A stretch of DNA of 64,000 nucleotides from NCBI RefSeq assembly GCF_026626335.1, contig NZ_JAPNTZ010000016.1, positions 179,827 through 243,826 of the forward strand. The letters run 5' to 3'. The notes under the pieces were generated by a model. That model did no database searches. It had not been told where the DNA came from and was given only the letters and a program-made list of their open reading frames with translations. The stretch comes from Paractinoplanes pyxinae (GTDB taxonomy: Bacteria; Actinomycetota; Actinomycetes; Mycobacteriales; Micromonosporaceae). This document shows positions 26,104 through 33,822 of the stretch, in pieces. The translations under genes and the position numbers were made by a program. Each line of letters opens with the position of its first letter. The first letter of the stretch is position 1.

Positions 26104-26287
26104 GGATGCCGGGGCCATCGACCTCGTGCTATGGCTCTACGGCCTGGTCATTGACCACGGCAGCGCCGCGAACTTCGTACCCGTCAACACCGCCGACAAC
26201 TGGCTGCACTTCGTCCTGGGCATCGGCATGATCGGCCTCGGTCTGGCTACAGCCACGACCCGCACCGCGCGATCGGGCCCCATGACC
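26104..26287 (+). pseudogene. C-terminal relic of a DUF4383 membrane protein
   Basis: The frame encodes L-V-L-W-L-Y-G-L-V-I-D-H-G-S-A-A-N-F-V-P-V-N-T-A-D-N-W-L-H-F-V-L-G, the highly conserved last third of DUF4383 proteins (fourth membrane helix and after). The first ~90 residues, with three helices, are absent: upstream of 26104 no frame continues the family. The reading frame also lacks its own stop before the following hairpin. A 5'-deleted remnant. Confidence 0.72.
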
Positions 26288-26331
26288 GGAGGTGGTGTCG
26301 TCGTCCAGCGCCGTACGACGACACCACCTCC
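26288..26331. terminator. Perfect 17-bp hairpin
   Basis: GGAGGTGGTGTCGTCGT (26288-26304) and ACGACGACACCACCTCC (26315-26331) are perfectly complementary around a 10-nt loop. It lies at the end of the DUF4383 relic and about 115 bp before the next lipoprotein gene, so it is most likely the surviving terminator of the lost DUF4383 gene. Confidence 0.75.
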
Positions 26332-26445
26332 ACCACCGCAGCCTTTCCATCATGCCGACCACGCCGCGACGGCGCCTCCCGACCCATGGCAGTCGCCGAC
26401 GACGCGAATCGGGTATAAAGATCCCGAATGGGGTACCAGCATCCG

Positions 26446-27078
26446 ATGCGTAACGCCTCACGTCCCCTTCTGCTGACCGCCGCGGCGGTCGGCCTGGCGA
26501 TCGCGGCGGCGGCCTGCGGTTCGACCGCCACAGACCCTTCGAGCGCCGGTCCGGCGCCCAGCGTGACGTCCACTTCCGCACCGTCGGCGTCCCCGACCTC
26601 GACCACGTCAGCGCCCGACAGCGGCTCGTCCGGTGACGCGTCACCACGCTGCCATACCGGCGATCTCAAGGTGTCGGACAAACCCGACGCAGGCGGCGGC
26701 GCGGCCGGCCATCACGGTGAGTTGCTGGTGTTCGAGAACACCGCCGGGCATGCCTGCTCACTTCAGGGCTACCCGGGAGTGTCGTTCGTGACGGGCGACT
26801 CCGGCAAGCAGGTCGGCAGCGCCTTCACCCGCTCGCACGCCGACACCGCGTCAGTCACATTGCCACCTGGCGACCGGGCCTACGCCACCATCCTGCTGGC
26901 CGATCCCGGCAACGTCGGCGAAGCCGACTGCAAGCCCGTACACGTCCGCGGATACCGCGTCTACCCGCCCGACGAAACCGCAGCGGTGTTCGTCAGCAAG
27001 CCCCAGACAGCCTGTGCCACCTCCGGCAAGGCCGTCGGCCAGGTCCAGCCGATCGCAGCCCACGAATCAGACCAATAG
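26446..27078 (+). CDS. DUF4232 lipoprotein
   Basis: 210 residues from ATG 26446 (ATG 26428 is an in-frame alternative). Lipoprotein signal ending A-A-A-A-C, a Ser/Thr/Pro/Ala-rich linker of about 45 residues, then a DUF4232 domain: C-H-T-G-D-L, L-L-V-F-E-N-T-A-G-H-A-C-S-L-Q-G-Y-P-G-V-S-F-V, and a late C-K-P-V-H-V-R-G-Y-R-V-Y-P-P. Four Cys in the domain probably form disulfides outside the cell. Function unknown. TATAAAG at about 26414-26420 may be part of its promoter. Confidence 0.85.
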   Translation: MRNASRPLLLTAAAVGLAIAAAACGSTATDPSSAGPAPSVTSTSAPSASPTSTTSAPDSGSSGDASPRCHTGDLKVSDKPDAGGGAAGHHGELLVFENTAGHACSLQGYPGVSFVTGDSGKQVGSAFTRSHADTASVTLPPGDRAYATILLADPGNVGEADCKPVHVRGYRVYPPDETAAVFVSKPQTACATSGKAVGQVQPIAAHESDQ

Positions 27079-27306
27079 CTTCATCTGATCGAGTTTCGTC
27101 CGCGACACCTCTTCCGAGGCGGACTCGGCGCTCGTCACGGCCCGGCATGCCACGCTGGCCTGGACCACTTCGCCAGCCAGACCCTGTCCGCCATGCGCCA
27201 GTAGTTCGACGGCTACGCCGAGAAACTCGCCGACTGCCCGGTTAACCGCTACGGTCACGTCCAGTTCTATTCCGGCAACCCGCGGGAGATCGATAACAGC
27301 CCGCAT
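27067..27306 (-). CDS. Small hypothetical protein
   Basis: 79 residues from ATG 27306, with AAGG 5 nt upstream. It ends 12 bp inside the 3' end of the convergent DUF4232 gene. The product is acidic, with an L-D-V-T-V-A-V-N-R-A-V-G-E-F-L helix-like stretch; no family recognised. Third-position bias is weaker than in neighbouring genes. Confidence 0.4.
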   Translation of the reverse strand: MRAVIDLPRVAGIELDVTVAVNRAVGEFLGVAVELLAHGGQGLAGEVVQASVACRAVTSAESASEEVSRTKLDQMKLLV

Positions 27307-27412
27307 CACTGCCTTAAAAGTCCCGATGATGGCATGCTGTGTGAGCGGTCGGCCCGGGCCTCCTGATCATGTGGGCACCAGGTCGATGCCGTCTCCCAGG
27401 ACACCTGGTGCC

Positions 27413-27772
27413 ATGACCGTCATCGCTCCCCCAGCGTGCTGCCCTTCCTCATTCCTGCAAGGCAACCTCGTCCCGCAAGGGTCGACCGTCCTGCTGTGTT
27501 TGCACGGTGACATCGACGTCGACACCACCGATCATCTCGCACATCTGTTCGCCCACGCCACGGCCGGCACACCCGGCGACGTCGTGGTCGACCTTGCCGG
27601 CGTCGACTTCCTCGGTGCCGCGGGCGTCCGAGCGCTTCTGATCCACGCAGAGGATCTCGATCGACGACACCTCCGTCTGCAGGTAGTCAATCCCCGGCCG
27701 CTGATCCACGAGGTCTTGCGGATCGGCGGGGTGCCAGTCACGGACACCGCCGAGACCCTCCCGTGCCCATAA
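27413..27772 (+). CDS. STAS-domain anti-sigma factor antagonist-like protein
   Basis: 119 residues from ATG 27413; GTG/ATG codons upstream (27326, 27386) are possible starts because no ribosome-binding site is decisive. STAS core: L-L-C-L-H-G-D-I-D-V-D-T-T-D-H-L, V-V-V-D-L-A-G-V-D-F-L-G-A-A-G-V-R-A-L, then N-P-R-P-L-I-H-E-V-L-R-I-G-G-V. As in the protein at 16898, the SpoIIAA phospho-Ser position is Ala (G-A-A-G-V). Probably a partner-switching component or a non-phosphorylated scaffold. Confidence 0.83.
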   Translation: MTVIAPPACCPSSFLQGNLVPQGSTVLLCLHGDIDVDTTDHLAHLFAHATAGTPGDVVVDLAGVDFLGAAGVRALLIHAEDLDRRHLRLQVVNPRPLIHEVLRIGGVPVTDTAETLPCP

Positions 27773-27787
27773 GCCTGTCCAAGCGTC

Positions 27788-28018
27788 TCAATGGAGCAGT
27801 GAGCTGCTGTGCTGATCCTCGAACGTCGCCGACGTTCGTGTTGTCGCGCCGCTGAGCAGGCAGGCTGAGTTGCCCAGGCCGACCAAACTGAACGCCTGTG
27901 GGGTGTTGCCGAGCTGCTGTCCGGTGCCCACGTGGTACTCCTCGGACAGCATGCCCACGTCGTTGCGCAAGGTGAGCGTTCGCTCGATGGCTTCGTTCAC
28001 GAGTTCCAAACGTAGGTG
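27788..28018 (-). pseudogene. C-terminal relic of a GH15 (glucoamylase/trehalase-type) enzyme
   Basis: The frame reads V-N-E-A-I-E-R-T-L-T-L-R-N-D-V-G-M-L-S-E-E-Y-H, then G-Q-Q-L-G-N-T-P-Q-A-F-S-L-V-G-L, which is the hallmark end of bacterial GH15 proteins (L-R-N-D-V-G-L-x-x-E-E-Y-D and Q-L-G-N-F-P-Q-A-F-S-H). The other ~530 residues, including both catalytic Glu, are absent, so this is a 3' stump. It lies next to the secreted hydrolase block, but its normal role would be intracellular trehalose or maltosaccharide hydrolysis. Confidence 0.75.
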
Positions 28019-28236
28019 TCCAACGGCACTGCCGGTCCCGGCGCCAAGCCGAACTGCACCGCGGGGCGCGAACCGGCGGCTGGGACAGCCAGCCCGCCGC
28101 TGCGCGGAGCCGGTTCGCCGGTAACGCACTCGAGTGGTAGCCGCAGCAGCCGCCGCGGCCGTACACCTGCCGGCCGCGGATGCCCCGGAGCCGCTTGCAA
28201 GCCGGCCCCGACGATCACCATGTGCCCACGCGGCAT
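27997..28236 (-). CDS. Possible small ORF upstream of the GH15 stump
   Basis: 79 residues from ATG 28236, preceded by a GAGGGGGAGAG Shine-Dalgarno-like run. G+C-rich third positions are consistent with coding, but the product has no recognised domain and overlaps the GH15 relic frame by about 20 bp. The same frame is open upstream to 28557. The rest of 28237-28584 holds nothing I can support. Confidence 0.3.
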   Translation of the reverse strand: MPRGHMVIVGAGLQAAPGHPRPAGVRPRRLLRLPLECVTGEPAPRSGGLAVPAAGSRPAVQFGLAPGPAVPLDTYVWNS

Positions 28237-28584
28237 CTCTCCCCCTCTTCGACGGCACAGCGGCTCGCCTACCCCCAAAACCGCAGAGAAACGACAGGAG
28301 GGCCAACCGCGCCAAAGTCTCGCCGACAAGACTGCGAACGTTGCTGGACGCACTCCCGTCCGGATACCTGCGAACACTGAGCACTCGGCCTGTGTCACGT
28401 CGAGAGCCAGCCAGGGTCGCTGCGTCAGCGCTTCCGGCGGATTCGAGAAGTCCGTGTATGCCAGCACCACGTCCCGGTGACCGTCCGCCGGTCGGCACAG
28501 CACGGCGATGGGGCACGGCCGAGCCACCCGGCCATGCCCCATCGCGCCTACGGCCACCGGTGCTGAGCAGGCGGCCGACCACGG

Positions 28585-30264
28585 TCAGGAGAAGCGGAAC
28601 CAGTCGAGGTCGAGGATGTCGGCGGAGTCGTTGGCCCGGGCGACCACGGTGATGCTGGTCGTGCCGGCCGGCACGTTGCTGACGTTGAAGGCGATTTCCT
28701 TGTACGCGGTGACCGAGCCGGTGCCGAGCAGGCCGGGCGCGGCGATGACGGGCCCGGTGGCCGAGCCGGCGCGGAACTCGAGCGTGAACGCCTGCGTGGT
28801 CGGTCGAGCCGACGAATACCGGAAGACGACCTGGTTCGGCGTACGCCCGCCGAAGGCTAGCCCGTCGTAACGCGCCCAGTCGCCGTTGTTCAGCGAGCTC
28901 AACCGGCCCGCCGTGACCGTCGTGCCGCTCTGCGCGTTCCGCGACTCCGCCTCGATTGTTGCGAAGGCATCGCGGCCGCTGGCCGGCGGCGTGGTGGGCG
29001 GAGTCGTCGGGGGTGTCGTGGGCGGTGTTGTCGGCGGGTTGGTCGGGGTGCCGCCGCCCCAGTTGGCGCCGCGGCCGGTCAGCGTTCCGTTGACGAAGAT
29101 CGAGTTCTGCAGCTCACGCTTGAAGTTGGCCAGAATGGCGGCGTTGTCCTGGATCCGGCTGTTACCCCAATAGCCGTCGGTGCAGTTGGGAGAGCCCGCG
29201 GTGGCGCCGGGCGGACAGCTGAACTGGCTGATCGCTTCCCAGTTGCTGTTGATGTACGAAACGGCGCGCAGCACATCGGTGTTGCGGTTGATGTAGGCGA
29301 AGTACTGGTCGTACCAGCTGCCGACCTTGGTCCAGTCGCCGCCGAGCGAGACGCGGTTGTTGACGGTGACGCACGAGGCGTCGAGATTGGCCGTGCGGTA
29401 GGCCTGCGGCGTCGACTCGGCGATCATGGCCGGCTTGCTGTGCGCGCGGGCGAAGTTGAGCACCCGGTCGTAGAGCACGGTCGGCGTGCTGGTCGGGGTG
29501 TCGCACGCCCACTGGTACTGCCGGTAGGTGGCGTCCCAGTAGAAGGTGCTCAGTCCGACGTAGTCGACGACGTCGTCACCGGGGTACCAGTCGGCGAGGT
29601 GGTTGGGGTTGCTGAAGTCGAACTTGTACTGCGGGTCGCCGTCCTTGGCGTAGCTGGCGCTTTGCCACACCGTCTTGATGTTGGTCGCCCCGAGCGTGGT
29701 GATGCGCTGCTTCACCACCCGGAACGCCTGCTTGTAGAAGTCGGTGTTGTAGCAGTTCCACGGCCCGTCGAACTCGTAGCCGACGCGCAGGTAGACCTGG
29801 CGGCCGGTGTTCTTGAAGTAGGTGAGCAGGTTGTCGAGGTTCTGCCGATACTGCTGGCCGAGCGCACCGGCGATGTCGGCATCGTTACGGTTGAGGATGG
29901 CTCGCAACGGCTGGTTGACGCAGCCCGGGTTGTCGGCCAGGTAGAGACCGACCGCGACGGCCGCGCCGGGGTATTCGGCCAGCGTCTGGTTGAAGTTGAA
30001 GACGTTGCCGTTCAGGTTGCAGGTGACGGTCAGGCCGTTGCACGAGTTCGGCGAGATGTTGGTGTAGAGGGTGACGCCGCCGGGGCGGGGGAAAGCCGCG
30101 TCGCGGTCGAGCACTTGCTGCTTGTAGGCGGTCAGGTCGGGGGTGGTCTGCCCGGCGAAGAAGGTGATCTTGCCGGGTGGCAGGGCGGCTTCGGCTGGTG
30201 AGGCGGCCACCGCGATGAGGGGGACGGCGAGCGCGGCGAGGCCGGCGAGGATTTTTCGGAGCAC
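28585..30264 (-). CDS. Secreted GH26-like glycoside hydrolase with CBM6
   Basis: 559 residues. Sec signal (1-27), a TIM-barrel catalytic domain to about 395, a T-P-P repeat linker (about 405-430) and a C-terminal CBM6 (I-E-A-E-S-R-N-A-Q-S-G, N-N-G-D-W-A-R-Y). Likely acid/base E164 in L-R-V-G-Y-E-F-D-G and nucleophile E283 in A-M-I-A-E-S, the clan GH-A arrangement nearest to GH26 (mannanase/lichenase/xylanase). The substrate cannot be fixed; CBM6 binds beta-glucan, xylan or related chains. It is followed leftward by the GH15 stump and preceded, 21 bp upstream, by a second enzyme of the same plan, so the two form an operon. The linker DNA is internally repetitive. Confidence 0.85.
   Translation of the reverse strand: MLRKILAGLAALAVPLIAVAASPAEAALPPGKITFFAGQTTPDLTAYKQQVLDRDAAFPRPGGVTLYTNISPNSCNGLTVTCNLNGNVFNFNQTLAEYPGAAVAVGLYLADNPGCVNQPLRAILNRNDADIAGALGQQYRQNLDNLLTYFKNTGRQVYLRVGYEFDGPWNCYNTDFYKQAFRVVKQRITTLGATNIKTVWQSASYAKDGDPQYKFDFSNPNHLADWYPGDDVVDYVGLSTFYWDATYRQYQWACDTPTSTPTVLYDRVLNFARAHSKPAMIAESTPQAYRTANLDASCVTVNNRVSLGGDWTKVGSWYDQYFAYINRNTDVLRAVSYINSNWEAISQFSCPPGATAGSPNCTDGYWGNSRIQDNAAILANFKRELQNSIFVNGTLTGRGANWGGGTPTNPPTTPPTTPPTTPPTTPPASGRDAFATIEAESRNAQSGTTVTAGRLSSLNNGDWARYDGLAFGGRTPNQVVFRYSSARPTTQAFTLEFRAGSATGPVIAAPGLLGTGSVTAYKEIAFNVSNVPAGTTSITVVARANDSADILDLDWFRFS
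28761..29010 (-). repeat. CBM6-coding direct repeat, copy 1
   Basis: These 250 bases are identical to 30462-30711 (offset 1701). The surrounding CBM6 sequence, about 390 bp in total, is over 90% identical by eye. Both copies encode the same half of a CBM6 module plus the beginning of the T-P-P linker. Confidence 0.85.
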
Positions 30265-30285
30265 GGTTTCTCCAGGGGTGGGGGA

Positions 30286-31962
30286 TCAGTTGAACCGGAA
30301 CCAGTCGAGGTCGAGCACCTCGGCGGAGTCGTTGGCCCGGGCGACCACAGTGACGCTGGTGGTGCCGGCGGGCAGGCGGCCGAGGTTGAAGGCGATTTCC
30401 TTGTACGCGGTGACCGAGCCGGTGCCGAGCAGGCCGGGCGCCGCGATGACCGGGCCGGCGGCCGAGCCGGCGCGGAACTCGAGCGTGAACGCCTGCGTGG
30501 TCGGTCGAGCCGACGAATACCGGAAGACGACCTGGTTCGGCGTACGCCCGCCGAAGGCTAGCCCGTCGTAACGCGCCCAGTCGCCGTTGTTCAGCGAGCT
30601 CAACCGGCCCGCCGTGACCGTCGTGCCGCTCTGCGCGTTCCGCGACTCCGCCTCGATTGTTGCGAAGGCATCGCGGCCGCTGGCCGGCGGCGTGGTGGGC
30701 GGAGTCGTCGGCGGGTTGGTCGGAGTGGTGGGGGGTGGGTTGGTGGCGGTTCCGCAGGTGGTGGCGAAGCCACGGTCGGCCAAGCCCTGACAGAAGGAGG
30801 TGCGAGCGGCCGTGTACTGCGAGAGCCGGCCGTCGGCGAACCACGTCGAGCCCACCGGGAAGTCGAAGCTGCCGTCGGCGATGCCGTCCCAGCCGTACCG
30901 GAAATCGAGGTTGATGTAGACGGCGGCCTTGATGACGTTGCTCAGGTCGTAGGTGCCGGACAGGTTGGGGATCGGCCCGGAGTAGTTCATCAGCCCGAAG
31001 AACCGCTTGACCCAGGTGTCGCCGCGGACGGGCTCCAGGCCGCGGGTGTCGGTGTCGTCGGTGAAATTCATCATCCCCGACTCCGACACGATCATCGGCT
31101 TGCCGTGATCACGGGCGAATTTCATCATCTTGAGGACGTTGCCGTCGTAGTCCCAGTTCTTCCAGACTGCCGCGGGGTTGCCGGCGCTGTCGGTGCCCAG
31201 GTAGGCGTTGCGGCACTGCAGGGTCGAGGTGTCGTAGTTCTGCGGCGGGGTGCCGTTGTAGAGGTACGCGCCGTTGTCACGGATCGGCATGCACAACTCG
31301 TGCGCGAAGATCGACACGCCGGCCCAGTCGGTCGCCGCGTCGCCCGGGTACATCTGCTCGTACTCACCGCGGACCGGGTGGAAGACGTACGTGACGTTGT
31401 CCTGCCTCTTGCGGCCGTCGACCAGACTGCGGATCTTGGCGAAGGCGTTCTTGTACGAGCTGCAGGAGGCGTCCGTGCAGTGGTAGAAGCTGGACACCTC
31501 GTAGTCGAGGCGCAGGAAGAACTTGGCGTTCGGGTAGGCGTTGACGAAGGCGATCAGGTTGTCGAACTGCGCGGCGTGCTGCCCGGCCGCCAGCTCGGCA
31601 GTGACCGCGCGGGAGCGGGCGGCCTTGGTGGTCTCGTCGCCGCCGGTGTAGCCGGGCGGATTGTCCTTCCAGGAGACGCCGATCTGGACTGCCTTGCCCT
31701 GCTGGGCCAGGAAGGTGGCGTAGTCGCGGTGGCCGGCGTTGACCCAGGTGCCGGACTTCACCTCGTAGTAGACGGAGCCGCCGCTGGGCGCGGCGGCGAA
31801 GGACGTGTAGTCGTCCCAGGCGGCCTTGGTCGACTGCCCCAGCAACATCAGCCGGCCGTTCGTGGGGGCGAACGTCGCGGCGCCAGCGCGCGGGGCGCCG
31901 GCGGTGAGCAGCGCGGCGAACGCGACGACGGCGGCGAGGCCGGCGAGGTATCTGCGAAGCAT
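30286..31962 (-). CDS. Secreted GH26-like glycoside hydrolase with CBM6 (divergent paralogue)
   Basis: 558 residues: signal peptide (1-28), catalytic barrel to about 410, T-P-P linker and CBM6. Candidate acid/base E155 (L-R-L-D-Y-E-V) and nucleophile E294 (M-I-V-S-E-S-G-M). The catalytic part differs strongly from its neighbour at 28585, while the CBM6 is nearly identical, down to 250 identical bases. Eight Cys in the catalytic part suggest disulfides. First gene of a leftward pair whose promoter region is shared with the divergent hydrolase at 32152 and contains TTTCGAAA dyads. Confidence 0.84.
   Translation of the reverse strand: MLRRYLAGLAAVVAFAALLTAGAPRAGAATFAPTNGRLMLLGQSTKAAWDDYTSFAAAPSGGSVYYEVKSGTWVNAGHRDYATFLAQQGKAVQIGVSWKDNPPGYTGGDETTKAARSRAVTAELAAGQHAAQFDNLIAFVNAYPNAKFFLRLDYEVSSFYHCTDASCSSYKNAFAKIRSLVDGRKRQDNVTYVFHPVRGEYEQMYPGDAATDWAGVSIFAHELCMPIRDNGAYLYNGTPPQNYDTSTLQCRNAYLGTDSAGNPAAVWKNWDYDGNVLKMMKFARDHGKPMIVSESGMMNFTDDTDTRGLEPVRGDTWVKRFFGLMNYSGPIPNLSGTYDLSNVIKAAVYINLDFRYGWDGIADGSFDFPVGSTWFADGRLSQYTAARTSFCQGLADRGFATTCGTATNPPPTTPTNPPTTPPTTPPASGRDAFATIEAESRNAQSGTTVTAGRLSSLNNGDWARYDGLAFGGRTPNQVVFRYSSARPTTQAFTLEFRAGSAAGPVIAAPGLLGTGSVTAYKEIAFNLGRLPAGTTSVTVVARANDSAEVLDLDWFRFN
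30462..30711 (-). repeat. CBM6-coding direct repeat, copy 2
   Basis: Second copy of the 250-bp identical block described at 28761-29010, in the gene starting at 31962. Identity stops abruptly inside the linker, where repeat number differs. Confidence 0.85.
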
Positions 31963-31990
31963 GCCGGTACGGTACGAACCCGTCGATGAA

Positions 31991-32010
31991 CTTCGAAGCG
32001 TTTTCGAAAC
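31991..32010. promoter_or_regulatory. Candidate LacI-type operator half-sites (CTTCGAAG, TTTCGAAA)
   Basis: CTTCGAAG (31991-31998) and TTTCGAAA (32002-32009) lie side by side about 30-50 bp upstream of the leftward hydrolase start at 31962. They resemble the CGAA-N-TTCG type boxes described for actinobacterial hemicellulase repressors. Confidence 0.5.
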
Positions 32011-32038
32011 ATCCCGTTCACATGGCCGTGCCCGCCCC

Positions 32039-32054
32039 GGAGTTTCGAAACTCC
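32039..32054. promoter_or_regulatory. Candidate LacI-type operator, 16-bp perfect palindrome
   Basis: GGAGTTTCGAAACTCC is a perfect dyad between the divergent hydrolase genes at 31962 (minus) and 32152 (plus), 98 bp before the latter. Its core TTTCGAAA recurs in front of the lacI-type gene. Likely bound by the LacI-family regulator at 39381 (inference). Confidence 0.6.
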
Positions 32055-32151
32055 TGGCTCGCCGCCGGTCACGCGCCTACGGTCGCCACAGTCCCGACGG
32101 CCGGTCTGCGGTCCTCGCGGCCGGCCGCCGCCGGCATCCGAGGAGAGTCCC

Positions 32152-33771
32152 TTGCTGAGAGAACCCATCCGCCGCAGGGGTGCGGCCTTGCTCGCTGCCC
32201 TGCTCACCACCACCCTCGTGGCCGTGGCGTCGCCCGCCGAAGCGAGCCGTCCGCTGACTGCCCGCAACCTGCCGGCCGGCGGGCGCGTGTTGTTCTACCT
32301 GGGTCAGGACAGCACCACGCTGGCCGATCTGAAGACCGACGTGCTGGACACCGACCGACGGTTCCCCCGGCCGGCCGGGGTCACGCTCTACACCAACCTG
32401 GTCGGCTCGCCGATGAGCGGCATGTTCCAGCCCACCGACTACGGCGCCGGCGAGAACGACTTCCCCGCCACGATCAACGAGTTCGGCGGCGGGCTGGCCG
32501 TGGGCCTGTACCTTTCCGACCCCGCGCAGACTCCGTTGAAGGCGTACGCCGGGTCGGCCGACGCCACGACCGTGGCCCGCTACCGCAAGTGGCTCGACGA
32601 GTTTCTCACTTATCTCGACCGGACCGGCCGTGATGTCTTCCTGCGCATCGGCTACGAGTTCGACGGGGCCTGGAACGCCTACGACCCGGAGCTCTACAAG
32701 CAGGCGTACCGCTACATCGCCCAACGCATCGACCAGCTCGGCGCCCGCCGGATCGCCACCGTGTGGCAGAGCGCCACATGGCCGCGCGCCGAGCAGGAGC
32801 CGTACGCGGCGACCGCCGCCGGGCACTGGGATCGCTGGTACCCCGGAGACGAGTACGTCGACTGGACCGGCCTATCGCACTTCTACGGCGAGCAGTACGG
32901 CCGCTACCAGTGGAGCTGCGAAACACCGGAGAACATCGCCGCCATGCCGTTGCAGGTGCAGCAGTCGCTGCTCGACTTCGCCCGCAAGCACCGCAAGCCG
33001 GTTTTCATCTCCGAGTCGGCGCCGCAGGGCTTCGACATCGGGGACAAGACCGCCGGGTGCATCTTCGCCGACCCGACGACCGGCGGACCCCGCCCGGCAG
33101 TGAAAGTCACCGCCCAGCAGATTTGGGACATCTGGTACGCACCGTACTTCCGATTCATCGAGCGCAACCGCGACATCGTCCGCGGCTTCGCCTACATCAA
33201 CACGAACTGGAAGTCGCAGTCGATGTGGCACTGCCGGCCGGGTGCCTGCGCCAACGGCTACTGGGGCGACAGCCGCATCCAGGCCGATCCGCTGATCGCG
33301 GCCCGGTTCCGGGCCGAGGTCGGCAAGCCGATGTACGAGCACGGGCCGAGCCGGGCCCGCGGGTTCGAGGCGCCGGACTTCTCCGGGCCGGGCCGATCCG
33401 AGGGCGAGTACGCCGACCTGCCACAGGGCGGCGCCACCGGCATCGCGATCGCCGACCCGACCGCCTCGAACGACGGGGCCGCGCTGGTCTACGCCAACGG
33501 CGCGTCGCTGGAGTTCGACCACGTCGCTGCCGGTCGCACGCTCGGGCTGCGCTACGCGACCACGACCGACGCCGTGCTTCTCACCGTCCTGGTGAACGGC
33601 GTCGCCCGGCACACCGTCGCGCTGCCCAACCGGGGCGCGGCCACCAACTGGGCCGACGTGAGGCTGCCGGTGACGATCCCCTGCGACGCGAGGGTGACCC
33701 TGCGCTTGGACAGCGGCGACGTGGTGTGGATCGACTACCTCACGCCCGGGCAGCACCGCCGGGCGGGGTGA
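32152..33771 (+). CDS. Secreted GH26-like glycoside hydrolase with C-terminal beta-sandwich
   Basis: 539 residues from TTG 32152 (GAGGAG at 7 nt). Signal peptide (1-31), then a catalytic barrel clearly homologous to the one at 28585 (shared F-P-R-P-x-G-V-T-L-Y-T-N, G-Y-E-F-D-G-x-W-N, K-T/A-V-W-Q-S-A). Likely acid/base E169 and nucleophile E288 (F-I-S-E-S-A-P). There is no T-P-P linker or CBM6; instead about 130 C-terminal residues form a CBM-like beta-sandwich ending V-W-I-D-Y-L. Divergent from the 31962 gene and sharing its operator region. Confidence 0.84.
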   Translation: MLREPIRRRGAALLAALLTTTLVAVASPAEASRPLTARNLPAGGRVLFYLGQDSTTLADLKTDVLDTDRRFPRPAGVTLYTNLVGSPMSGMFQPTDYGAGENDFPATINEFGGGLAVGLYLSDPAQTPLKAYAGSADATTVARYRKWLDEFLTYLDRTGRDVFLRIGYEFDGAWNAYDPELYKQAYRYIAQRIDQLGARRIATVWQSATWPRAEQEPYAATAAGHWDRWYPGDEYVDWTGLSHFYGEQYGRYQWSCETPENIAAMPLQVQQSLLDFARKHRKPVFISESAPQGFDIGDKTAGCIFADPTTGGPRPAVKVTAQQIWDIWYAPYFRFIERNRDIVRGFAYINTNWKSQSMWHCRPGACANGYWGDSRIQADPLIAARFRAEVGKPMYEHGPSRARGFEAPDFSGPGRSEGEYADLPQGGATGIAIADPTASNDGAALVYANGASLEFDHVAAGRTLGLRYATTTDAVLLTVLVNGVARHTVALPNRGAATNWADVRLPVTIPCDARVTLRLDSGDVVWIDYLTPGQHRRAG

Positions 33772-33775
33772 GCGG

Positions 33776-33814
33776 CTCCGGTGCCTCCCCGCCTCCCCGG
33801 GAGAGGCACCGGAG
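33776..33814. terminator. Perfect 12-bp hairpin, bidirectional terminator
   Basis: CTCCGGTGCCTC (33776-33787) pairs with GAGGCACCGGAG (33803-33814) across a 15-nt loop. It lies in the 51-bp gap between convergent genes (stops at 33771 and 33823), so it should end both transcripts. Confidence 0.78.
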
Positions 33815-33822
33815 AACGGTCG

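Noticed and set aside
28981..29045. Short tandem repeats as a CRISPR array
   Set aside because: They are the coding DNA of the T-P-P linker, periodic in 3-nt steps, with no spacers.
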